This document shows positions 18,123 to 26,401 of a DNA stretch of 64,000 bases, piece after piece. Under the pieces are notes generated by a model, which saw only the letters and a list, made by a program, of their open reading frames with translations, did no database searches and was not told where the DNA came from. Made by a program: the position numbers and the translations under genes. Position 1 is the stretch's first letter, and each line of letters starts with the position of its first letter. Source of the DNA: JAAFHB01 sp963675995 (lineage in GTDB: Bacteria > Bacteroidota > Bacteroidia > Bacteroidales > Prolixibacteraceae). Location: the NCBI GenBank assembly GCA_963675995.2, contig CAXXIY010000002.1, forward strand, positions 2,294,001 to 2,358,000, in the 5' to 3' direction.

Positions 18123-18678
18123 ACCTAAAAACAGTCGGAGGGACTTTATCCGGAAAGGGACCCGCCTCTCCTTGTTGATTACGTTGGGTGCAGTGGGAGG
18201 TCTTGCATCAAAACACCTTACGGGAGAAAAATATGTCTGGCAGATTGATCCATTCAAGTGTACACAATGCGGACGATGTGCCACATCGTGTGTTAAAACC
18301 CCTTCAGCCGTAAAATGTATTCATGCCTACAATCTATGTGGTTATTGTGACCTTTGTGGCGGCTACCTGAAACCTGATGCAAATACACGCTCTACCGCAG
18401 CTGAAAATCAGCTTTGCCCTACCGCTGCAATTCAACGAAAATATATTGAAGAACCTTATTTTGAATATGTTATCAACGAAGATCTCTGCATTGGATGCGC
18501 AAAATGTGTCAAAGGATGTACTTCGTTTGGAAACGGATCATTGCATTTACAGATTATCCAAAGTCTCTGTCTCAATTGCAATGAATGTTCTATCGCCAGA
18601 AACTGTCCTTCCGAGGCAATTTCGCGTGTAAAAGCCAGTAATCCGTATAAAGTAAAGGGTAATTTCACCAAACAATAA
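18112..18678 (+). CDS. Tat-type exported multi-[4Fe-4S] ferredoxin
   Basis: 188 residues from the ATG at 18112, chosen because it gives a twin-arginine signal (NSRRDFIRKGTRLSLLITLG) and an 11-bp overlap with the preceding gene; an ATG at 17989 would overlap it by 134 bp and add a nonsense leader. Cysteine-rich stretches follow: CTQCGRCATSC, CGYCDLC, CIGCAKCVKGC and CLNCNECSIARNC, with CP pairs, enough for about four [4Fe-4S] clusters. Proteins of this type (NapG/NrfC-like) carry electrons on the periplasmic side of the membrane. Its place beside a NosR/NapH-like membrane ferredoxin supports that role. Confidence 0.87.
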   Translation: MEDRPKNSRRDFIRKGTRLSLLITLGAVGGLASKHLTGEKYVWQIDPFKCTQCGRCATSCVKTPSAVKCIHAYNLCGYCDLCGGYLKPDANTRSTAAENQLCPTAAIQRKYIEEPYFEYVINEDLCIGCAKCVKGCTSFGNGSLHLQIIQSLCLNCNECSIARNCPSEAISRVKASNPYKVKGNFTKQ

Positions 18679-18692
18679 GCAAAAGTAAAATT

Positions 18693-19268
18693 ATGAATAT
18701 AAAACTTTTGATAATTATCTGTTTCTCATATTTCTATGGATTCTTTGAGATTTTCATGAGTGTGAGACAAAGAATTAACAGGAAGAAGGAGATTGTCAAA
18801 GCAGGAGATAAAGCAAGTATTTGGATGCTTTTTATTTTTATCGCAATCGGCTATTTTCTCGCCTTCAGGGTTGGTTTTACACGATTGGGCAGAATTTACC
18901 ATTGGGATATCCTTTTCACCATTGGTGCAATAATAACTATTGTAGGATTATTTATCAGGATAAAATCAATTCTGACCTTAAAACAGCATTTCACTTATAC
19001 TGTGACAAAAATTGAGAATCATGAGTTGATTGAAACCTGGCTATATAAAACTATCCGACATCCGGGGTATTTGGGACAAATACTTATTTTTATTGGTGTC
19101 GCAACATCTTTATCTAATTGGTTATCAATAATTTTAATGACTATTCCCGTTTTGTTGGGATATATTTACAGGATTAGGGTAGAGGAACGATTTATGATCG
19201 AACAGATGGGACAAAAATATTTGGACTACCAAAGGAGGACTCAAAGATTAATACCCCTGATATTTTGA
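18693..19268 (+). CDS. ICMT/phospholipid-methyltransferase-like integral membrane protein
   Basis: 191 residues with about four or five membrane helices. The C-terminal signature RHPGYLGQIL, followed by RIRVEERFMIEQMGQKYLDY and a final RLIP, is the SAM-binding region of the isoprenylcysteine carboxyl methyltransferase superfamily. Bacterial members methylate diverse small molecules or lipids, so the name does not prove a prenylcysteine substrate. Its presence in a cluster that also makes a prenyl diphosphate and has prenyltransferase-repeat proteins is suggestive. It lies 14 bp after the Tat ferredoxin and 29 bp before the membrane ferredoxin. Confidence 0.85.
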   Translation: MNIKLLIIICFSYFYGFFEIFMSVRQRINRKKEIVKAGDKASIWMLFIFIAIGYFLAFRVGFTRLGRIYHWDILFTIGAIITIVGLFIRIKSILTLKQHFTYTVTKIENHELIETWLYKTIRHPGYLGQILIFIGVATSLSNWLSIILMTIPVLLGYIYRIRVEERFMIEQMGQKYLDYQRRTQRLIPLIF

Positions 19269-19297
19269 ACTAATAATTGTTAAACAGAACTCAATTA

Positions 19298-20560
19298 ATG
19301 AAAAATTGGATTAAAATATCGCTTATATTCTCACTATTGCTATTTAGTTTAGCAGGAATTGCTCAAAAACAGCGATTCCCAAGACCTGAATTTGGTAACG
19401 GCTATAGTCAGCCAACCCCGGTAACTCCTGAGCCTCGTGCCTTGGCACTTGAGTATACCGATGTTGTAATTTTATTACTTGTACTCTCAGTGGCAAGTTG
19501 GCTGGCTACCCGCAAACGTTCCCGTAAAGGTTTGCTCTGGTTATCAGTTTTCACGCTGCTCTATTTCGGTTTTTACCGCGATGGCTGCATTTGCTCTATC
19601 GGTTCGGTTCAGAACGTCGTTTTAACCTTGTTTGATCCGGGTTACGCCATTTCGATTACTACTTTGCTCTTTTTCCTTCTGCCGCTTGTTTTCACCTTGT
19701 ATTTTGGGAGAACCTTTTGCGCCGGAGCATGTCCTTTGGGAGCAATCCAGGATTTATTAATTGTTAAACCATTATCGCTGCCTGAATGGCTCCGAAAAAC
19801 GTTAGGAATTCTTCCATATCTTTATCTGTCGCTGGCAGTACTTTTTGCAGCCACGGGGACCGATTTTATCATTTGCCGCTACGATCCTTTTGTAGGGATC
19901 TTTAGAATGGATGCTGAGTTTCACATGGTGGTTCTTGGGATTGCATTTTTGTTGATGGGAATGTTCGTTGCAAGGCCCTATTGCCGGTTTTTATGTCCTT
20001 ATGGCGTGTTATTAGGCTGGATGTCAAGATTTTCAAAATGGCACCTCTCCATCACACCTGCTGCGTGTATCCAGTGCCGGTTATGCAGTGATTCCTGTCC
20101 GTTCGACGCCATCGATTTTCCTACTGACGAAAAGCAAACAAAGAACCGAATATGGGGAGTAAATCATTTTCTGATTTATCTTCTTTTAATTCCTCTATGG
20201 ATCTTTATTGGTGGGTTTGCCGGTTCTAAAGCTCACACCTGGATCTCGAAAGCCAATTCAAAAGTTTATCTTGCCGAATTGCTCATTACCAAGCCTGAAG
20301 TGCGAAATGATGATAAAAATCTGGATGTGCAGGCATTTCTAAGTTCAGGAAAATCGATGGAAACCCTCGTTAAGGAGGCGACAGTGATTCGTCGTAAATT
20401 TTATATCGGTGGTTGGATTGCCGGTGGATTTATGGGACTTGTCATTGGAATGACCTTGCTAAACCAGGTTGTTTACCGCCGGAAAAATGACTATCAACCA
20501 CATAAAGGAAATTGTTTTAGCTGCGGACGCTGCATCAATTATTGTCCTGTAAAGAAATAA
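19298..20560 (+). CDS. NosR/NapH-like membrane-bound [4Fe-4S] protein
   Basis: About 420 residues from the ATG at 19298; the upstream TTG adds seven residues and is less likely. It has a signal-like N-terminus, several membrane helices and the family cysteine pairs FCAGACPLGAIQD and YCRFLCPYGVLLG at the ends of helices. There is a cytosolic-type cluster motif CIQCRLCSDSCPFDAI and a C-terminal CFSCGRCINYCP. NosR/NapH/RdxA-type proteins move electrons across the inner membrane. No FMN-binding periplasmic domain is seen, unlike full NosR. Partners are likely the Tat ferredoxin upstream and the NuoEF-like protein downstream. Confidence 0.88.
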   Translation: MKNWIKISLIFSLLLFSLAGIAQKQRFPRPEFGNGYSQPTPVTPEPRALALEYTDVVILLLVLSVASWLATRKRSRKGLLWLSVFTLLYFGFYRDGCICSIGSVQNVVLTLFDPGYAISITTLLFFLLPLVFTLYFGRTFCAGACPLGAIQDLLIVKPLSLPEWLRKTLGILPYLYLSLAVLFAATGTDFIICRYDPFVGIFRMDAEFHMVVLGIAFLLMGMFVARPYCRFLCPYGVLLGWMSRFSKWHLSITPAACIQCRLCSDSCPFDAIDFPTDEKQTKNRIWGVNHFLIYLLLIPLWIFIGGFAGSKAHTWISKANSKVYLAELLITKPEVRNDDKNLDVQAFLSSGKSMETLVKEATVIRRKFYIGGWIAGGFMGLVIGMTLLNQVVYRRKNDYQPHKGNCFSCGRCINYCPVKK

Positions 20561-20564
20561 TGAT

Positions 20565-22406
20565 ATGTTTGAAATGAAACCAGAAAATAAACTGAAATTC
20601 TCGCTGAATGTAGCCCTCGTTTCGGGGATATTCTGCATCACAATAGCGTTGTTATTGTTATTGAATTTTGTCCAGATGAGCAGGAATAAGCCGCTTGAAA
20701 GTAAAGCACTCACTTCCCTCGTCAATCGGCTCAGTCAGGATCCCAATAGTGATGAGCTGAAACAGGAAATCAGGAATTTTGATCTTCTGGCCCGAAAGGC
20801 CTATTTCAATAGCAAATGGCAGGTGAAGACTGGGGCGTACCTGTTGCTTTTTGGAGCGATTACGTTTGCACTTGCTCTTCGGGTAGTCATCGGTTTAAAA
20901 TCGAAAATAGAAGAACCTGTTGTAAAGGATCAAAATGATCTCACAAGCCGCATACTGACACAACGTTGGGTAATGATAACAGGTTCAGCGCTCCTACTGC
21001 TTGGACTTGTGGCATCCTACGCATCGGTTGATCATCTTCAAAAATATACGGTTAATGAAACTTCTGACGCAGTAAAAGTTGCTGATAATCAGGAGAAAAT
21101 TGAAGTGATTAAAGTGGGTGAAAATCCGCAGATCGCTCAGCCTGCATCAGTAATCCCTGAAAAGAAACTGCCCGAACCTGTAGCTGCTACTGCCGACACC
21201 GCACGGGCAAAAGTTGCTCCACCGGTAGTTGCCAAAACAAGTTTTCCCGGTATCAACGAAATGAAATCAAATGCCCCTTCATTCCGCGGACCTTTCGGAA
21301 ACGGGGTCTATTTCCAGAAAGGGACACCTGTCGAATGGGATGCAACGTCGGGAAAAAATGTAATTTGGAAAACTCCCGTCCCCAAAAAAGGTTATAATTC
21401 TCCCATCATCTGGGGAAATAAAATCTTCCTTTCCGGAGCAGATCAGGAGTCAAGGGAAGTTTATTGTTTCGAAAGAAGTTCAGGTAAACTACTATGGAAA
21501 CAGAGTGTTGACAAAATTCAAGGGAGTCCTGCAGCACCTCCGAAGGTCACTGAAGATACCGGATTTTCAGCCCCTTCGCTGACGACAGACGGAAACAGGG
21601 TATATGCTATGTTTGCCAACGGCGACATCATCTGTTTTGATATGGAGGGAGCACGGATCTGGGCACGTAATCTCGGATTACCTGACAATCATTATGGTCA
21701 CGCATCCTCGCTTGTAATGTGGAAAGATAAACTCTATGTTCAATATGACACGAACAAAAGCCGGAAATTATTGGGACTAAATGCATCCACGGGTCAAACG
21801 ATATGGGAAACCATCCGAAAGGGAAAAATTTCATGGGCAAGCCCTATACTTGCAGAGATTGGAGGCAAATTCCAGGTCGTATTATCCACCGATCCCATGG
21901 TTGCCGGTTATAACACTGAAACAGGGAAAGAACTTTGGTCGGTTGACTGCATGAGTGGGGAAGTTGGTCCTTCGCCAGCTTCAGGTGGTGGATTAATCTT
22001 TGCAGCCAACGAGTATGCCAAATTGGTGGCCATCGATCCTTCAAAGAATACCAAAGTTTGGGAAAGTGATGAATTTCTCCCCGAAGTCGCCAGCCCTGTT
22101 ACCGCCAATGGGTTCCTTTTTGTTGCGACAAGCTATGGTGTATTGGCTTGTTATGATGCCAAATCGGGCACCAAATTCTGGTCTAAAGAGGATGGTCCGG
22201 GTTACTATTCTTCACCGGTAATTGCGGATAATAAGCTTTATATATACGATACGGCGGGTAAAATGAGGGTATATGAAGTTGCGAAGGAAGAGAAGTTACT
22301 TGGAACAGGCAATGCCGGGGAAAAAGTAACTACTACTCCTGCGTTTAAAGAGGGCAGGATGTACCTTCGGACACCTAAATTTCTTTATTGTGTCGGTAAA
22401 AAATAA
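20565..22406 (+). CDS. Multi-span membrane-anchored PQQ-like beta-propeller protein 5
   Basis: 613 residues. About three membrane helices (near 14-37, 89-110 and 133-157) precede a proline/lysine-rich linker and a propeller that begins at the APSFRGPFGNGVYFQKG segment around residue 237. W-motifs include SGKLLWKQSV, TGQTIWETIRKG and TGKELWSVDC. The start is 4 bp after the membrane ferredoxin stop, so the two are translationally coupled and likely form a complex; an ATG nine bases further on is also possible. No haem, Fe-S or PQQ ligand motifs are visible. It is the largest propeller of the cluster. Confidence 0.84.
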   Translation: MFEMKPENKLKFSLNVALVSGIFCITIALLLLLNFVQMSRNKPLESKALTSLVNRLSQDPNSDELKQEIRNFDLLARKAYFNSKWQVKTGAYLLLFGAITFALALRVVIGLKSKIEEPVVKDQNDLTSRILTQRWVMITGSALLLLGLVASYASVDHLQKYTVNETSDAVKVADNQEKIEVIKVGENPQIAQPASVIPEKKLPEPVAATADTARAKVAPPVVAKTSFPGINEMKSNAPSFRGPFGNGVYFQKGTPVEWDATSGKNVIWKTPVPKKGYNSPIIWGNKIFLSGADQESREVYCFERSSGKLLWKQSVDKIQGSPAAPPKVTEDTGFSAPSLTTDGNRVYAMFANGDIICFDMEGARIWARNLGLPDNHYGHASSLVMWKDKLYVQYDTNKSRKLLGLNASTGQTIWETIRKGKISWASPILAEIGGKFQVVLSTDPMVAGYNTETGKELWSVDCMSGEVGPSPASGGGLIFAANEYAKLVAIDPSKNTKVWESDEFLPEVASPVTANGFLFVATSYGVLACYDAKSGTKFWSKEDGPGYYSSPVIADNKLYIYDTAGKMRVYEVAKEEKLLGTGNAGEKVTTTPAFKEGRMYLRTPKFLYCVGKK

Positions 22407-22443
22407 GATTTAGTAAAATTATAAATGGTTCATAAACAGGAGA

Positions 22444-24783
22444 ATGATTGACCTGACAAAGATAGATCAGATTGTTTCGGAAAAGGGAAATGACAAAACG
22501 GCCTTAATTCCTATCCTGCAGTCGATTCAGCGCGAATACAATTATCTGCCCGAGGAAGGCTTAAGGCGTGTGAGTGCCATAACTTCGATCAAACCTGCAG
22601 AGATAATAGGAGTTGCCAGTTTCTATTCGCAATTCAGACTTGCTCCTGTTGGTGAACATATCATCAGGGTTTGTGTAGGTACTGCTTGTCATGTTAAAGG
22701 GGCTGGCCAGGTTTATGATGCCTTACGAAGAGCATTCAAGCTGAAGGATGGACAACATACCGATCAATCGCAGAAATATACCATTGAAAAAGTGAGTTGC
22801 CTGGGATGTTGTACTTTGGCGCCTGTAGTCCAGATCGACCAAATAACTTATGGTCATGTAACATCGGATAAGGCAGCTGAGATTATAAAAGATTTTGAAA
22901 ATCAAAAGGATAATAAAAACAAAAAACTTTTCCGAAAATCCGATGGTACCGAAATTCAGGGTGAAATAAGGATTGGATTGGGTTCCTGTTGTGTAGCCAG
23001 CGGTAGCAGTGATATTAAAGAAGCTGTCGAACAGACGATTACGAATACCGGACTGAAAGTTAAATTAAAGAGTGTTGGATGCGTGGGGATGTGCCATCAG
23101 GTACCACTTGTCGAAATTGTACCGATTAAAGGGGAACCCACATTGTATTCAAAAGTCAAACCGGAGGATATCCAACAGATTGTGGCTTCGCATTTTCAAC
23201 CAACGGGCTTTCTGTCAAAATTGAAAAATAAATTCTTTAGCGGTCTCGAAAATATCCAGAGTGATCAAAAATGGGATGGAATCGAACGTTATGAATTGGA
23301 TATCCGCGAAAAACATGTCTCCTCATTTCTTGGGAAGCAATTTCCAATCGCAACCGAGCATCGTGGTGCTATCAATCCCCTAGATCTGGAAGAATATAAA
23401 CAATATGGTGGCTTTTTGGCATTAAAGAGGGTTTTTGAAGAATTTACCCCACAACAGGTCATCGATAAAATCAAATCAAGTGGTTTACGAGGAAGGGGAG
23501 GCGCCGGCTTCCCTACAGGAATTAAATGGGAACTCGTATCCAAACAAACCAGCGAAATTAAATATCTGATCTGTAATGGAGATGAGGGAGATCCGGGCGC
23601 TTTTATGGACCGAATGCTACTCGAATCATATCCTTACCGTGTCATTGAAGGGATGATCATTGCCGCTTTTGCGACCAATACCTGCGAAGGGTACTTTTAT
23701 ATCCGGGCCGAGTACCCACTCGCAGTGAGGAGGATCAGGGCTGCCCTTGAAACCTGCCGCGATAACAACTTGATTGGCAACAATATCCTTGGATCAGGAT
23801 TCAATTTTAATGTGAGAATTTATGAAGGTGCCGGCGCATTTGTTTGTGGCGAAGAAACGGCGCTCATTCAATCCATTGAAGGAAACAGGGGATTTCCCCA
23901 TCTGAGGCCACCATTTCCAGCCATAAAAGGGTTGTTTGGATTGCCTACTCTTGTAAATAATACAGAAACTTTTGCCCAGGTCTCTTTTGTAATGCGTGAT
24001 AATGTCGACCGGTTTACACGTATTGGTACAGAAAAAAGTAAGGGAACGAAAGTTTTTGCACTGGCAGGAAAAGTGGCACGCGGTGGTTTGATTGAAGTAC
24101 CCATGGGGATGACCATCAGGCAGATTGTCGAAGAAATTGGGGGAGGTATTGCCAACGGACGTAAATTTAAAGCAGTACAGATCGGAGGCCCTTCAGGAGG
24201 GTGTATCCCTGCAAGCATGCAGGACACACCAATTGATTATGAGTCACTTACAAGCCTTGGTGCAATGATGGGTTCAGGTGGACTGATTGTTCTTGACGAT
24301 ACCGATTGTATGGTAGACATTGCGCGGTTCTTCCTCTCCTTCACGCAGGAAGAGTCATGTGGCAAATGCACCTTTTGTCGCGTAGGAACAAAAAGAATGC
24401 TTGATCTGCTCGATAACCTGACCCAGGGAAAAGGAAAACCAGGTGATCTGGAAAAACTGGAAAAGTTGGCCGAGTGGACAAAAAAAGGATCTCTGTGCGG
24501 GTTGGGCAGGTCTGCACCTAATCCTATTTTGAGTACACTTAAATATTTCAGAGAGGAATATGAGGCTCACCTGAATGGTATTTGTCCGACAGGCAAATGT
24601 TCTGAACTTATAAATTACTCAATTACTGATGATTGTATCGGATGTACCTTATGTGTTCAGCGCTGTCCGGTCAATGCCATTCCATTTAATCCACACGAAA
24701 AACATGTGATTAATACCGAATTGTGCATCAAGTGTGATGCCTGTCGTCAGGTTTGTCCTGCCGATGCTGTAGTGGTGAAATGA
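22444..24783 (+). CDS. NuoE-NuoF fusion, NADH-oxidising flavin/Fe-S subunit (HydB/HndC-like)
   Basis: 779 residues, an ordered fusion. A NuoE-type thioredoxin-like [2Fe-2S] domain has C77, C82, C119 and C123. A second thioredoxin-like [2Fe-2S] segment has C182/C183, C213 and C217. The 51-kDa FMN/NADH domain carries GRGGAGFP at 350-357 and GAGAFVCGEE at 462-471. The N3-type [4Fe-4S] ligands are C639, C642, C645 and C685. A C-terminal two-cluster ferredoxin has C731, C734, C737, C741 and C761, C764, C767, C771. This plan is that of the NAD(P)H-oxidising subunits of bifurcating hydrogenases and related enzymes, but no hydrogenase gene is present. It most likely feeds electrons from NADH into the cluster's Fe-S proteins. 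Confidence 0.92.
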   Translation: MIDLTKIDQIVSEKGNDKTALIPILQSIQREYNYLPEEGLRRVSAITSIKPAEIIGVASFYSQFRLAPVGEHIIRVCVGTACHVKGAGQVYDALRRAFKLKDGQHTDQSQKYTIEKVSCLGCCTLAPVVQIDQITYGHVTSDKAAEIIKDFENQKDNKNKKLFRKSDGTEIQGEIRIGLGSCCVASGSSDIKEAVEQTITNTGLKVKLKSVGCVGMCHQVPLVEIVPIKGEPTLYSKVKPEDIQQIVASHFQPTGFLSKLKNKFFSGLENIQSDQKWDGIERYELDIREKHVSSFLGKQFPIATEHRGAINPLDLEEYKQYGGFLALKRVFEEFTPQQVIDKIKSSGLRGRGGAGFPTGIKWELVSKQTSEIKYLICNGDEGDPGAFMDRMLLESYPYRVIEGMIIAAFATNTCEGYFYIRAEYPLAVRRIRAALETCRDNNLIGNNILGSGFNFNVRIYEGAGAFVCGEETALIQSIEGNRGFPHLRPPFPAIKGLFGLPTLVNNTETFAQVSFVMRDNVDRFTRIGTEKSKGTKVFALAGKVARGGLIEVPMGMTIRQIVEEIGGGIANGRKFKAVQIGGPSGGCIPASMQDTPIDYESLTSLGAMMGSGGLIVLDDTDCMVDIARFFLSFTQEESCGKCTFCRVGTKRMLDLLDNLTQGKGKPGDLEKLEKLAEWTKKGSLCGLGRSAPNPILSTLKYFREEYEAHLNGICPTGKCSELINYSITDDCIGCTLCVQRCPVNAIPFNPHEKHVINTELCIKCDACRQVCPADAVVVK

Positions 24784-24853
24784 CAATTAAGACAATTACA
24801 CAATTCCCAGTTATTTACAACTTTTATCTGAAAAGCAAAATTAATTATATAGA

Positions 24854-26401
24854 ATGGTTCATATCAGGATTAACGATCTCGAAATTGAAGTAGAAGCCGG
24901 GACTTCGGTATTAAAAGCTGCCGAGGCTGCAGGATTTAAGGTTCCTTCTCTCTGTTACAACGAAGAGCTGGGCCACTTTACATCGTGTATGTTGTGTCTC
25001 GTAAAAGAGGAGAAAGATGGCCGATTATTCCCATCCTGTTCTGTTATATCAACGGAGGGGATGTCAATTATTACTGATGATGAAGAGATTAGGGAAGCAC
25101 GGCAAACCGGACTTGAACTACTTTTGAGCGAACATGTTGGTGATTGTGAGGCCCCTTGTCAGATCGCATGTCCTGCTCACATGAATATTCCTCAGATGAA
25201 CCGACTCATTGCTGCCGGAAAATTTGAGGAAGCTCTGAAACTGGTCAAAAGAGATATTGCACTACCTGCCGTTCTTGGCCGCATTTGTCCGGCCCCTTGC
25301 GAAGGGGCCTGTCACCGAAGGACGGTCGATTCTTCGGTATCCATTTGTCTGCTAAAACGGTATGTTGGCGACGAAAATAATCTTCATCCTTTTGATCCAT
25401 TACCTCTAAACGGGAAAAGGGTTGCCGTAATCGGAGCAGGCCCGGCAGGGCTGGCTGCTGCCTATTATCTGCAATTGAATGGTTACCAAACTGTATTATA
25501 CGATATAAACAATAAACCCGGAGGTCTGCTTCGTACCAATATTGATCCAGAAATATTACCAATTGACATTTTAGACAACGAGATCAATACGATTTTAAGT
25601 ACCGGGGTTATATTTAAAGGAGAAACGAAGGTTGACGCTGATTCCTTCCATCAGATTACAAATCAATTTGATGCAGTCGTTGTTGCAACAGGTGCACTTG
25701 TTGACGAAATCAGGAATTGGGGATTTCTGACCACAGCTAAAGGAATTGAAGCGGAGCATAGCAGCTACCTAACCTCCATGAAAGGTATTTTCGCAATTGG
25801 AAATACTTTACGTTTTTCCAGGATGTCCATTCGCCCAATCGGTCAGGGTAAGGAGGTTGCATGGTCTGTTGCACAGTATTTGTCAGGCGAAGAGCCCAAA
25901 GGTGAGCCCCGGTTATTCAATTCGCGCTTTGGAAAGCTGTTGGAAGGCGAGATCTCCGAATATCTCAAAGAATCAGTAATTTATGATAGAATCTCCTCTA
26001 TAAAGATAAATTTAAATGGATTTTCAAAGGAAGAGGCAATTCAGGAAGCACAACGGTGCCTCCATTGCGACTGTCGCGATATTGAAAATTGCAAACTCAG
26101 GGATTTGTCTGGTAGATATCATGCGAACCAGCGACGTTTTGCCGGCAACGAACGAAAAATAATGACAAAGCATTTTGCACATACTATCGTTTACGAACCA
26201 TTAAAATGCATTAAATGTGGAATCTGCGTCCGGATGACCTCCAAATACCAGGAAAAATTCGGATTCTCCTATATTGGCAGGGGATTTGATGTAGAGATAG
26301 GTGTTCCATTTAATGAATCGGTGGAGGCAGGACTCGCCGAAACTGCTGAAAAAGTGGCAAAGGCATGCCCAACTGGAGCATTAACTAAAAAAGAGGACTG
26401 A
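24854..26401 (+). CDS. NuoG-like [2Fe-2S] / GltD-like FAD protein lacking the NAD(P) domain
   Basis: 515 residues. The N-terminal plant-type [2Fe-2S] domain has C34, C45, C48 and C62. A GltD/DPYD-type cysteine domain follows (C98, C102, C106; C145, C149, C153), then an FAD dinucleotide fold (GAGPAG at 194-199, PGG at 222-224, ATG at 278-280). The expected second Rossmann domain for NAD(P)H is missing: only about 30 residues separate ATG from the closing GIFAIGN motif at 311-317. A C-terminal segment with CIKCGIC and a distant KACP provides another cluster. It probably works as partner of the NuoEF-like protein encoded 70 bp upstream. The next gene overlaps its stop by 1 bp. Confidence 0.87.
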   Translation: MVHIRINDLEIEVEAGTSVLKAAEAAGFKVPSLCYNEELGHFTSCMLCLVKEEKDGRLFPSCSVISTEGMSIITDDEEIREARQTGLELLLSEHVGDCEAPCQIACPAHMNIPQMNRLIAAGKFEEALKLVKRDIALPAVLGRICPAPCEGACHRRTVDSSVSICLLKRYVGDENNLHPFDPLPLNGKRVAVIGAGPAGLAAAYYLQLNGYQTVLYDINNKPGGLLRTNIDPEILPIDILDNEINTILSTGVIFKGETKVDADSFHQITNQFDAVVVATGALVDEIRNWGFLTTAKGIEAEHSSYLTSMKGIFAIGNTLRFSRMSIRPIGQGKEVAWSVAQYLSGEEPKGEPRLFNSRFGKLLEGEISEYLKESVIYDRISSIKINLNGFSKEEAIQEAQRCLHCDCRDIENCKLRDLSGRYHANQRRFAGNERKIMTKHFAHTIVYEPLKCIKCGICVRMTSKYQEKFGFSYIGRGFDVEIGVPFNESVEAGLAETAEKVAKACPTGALTKKED

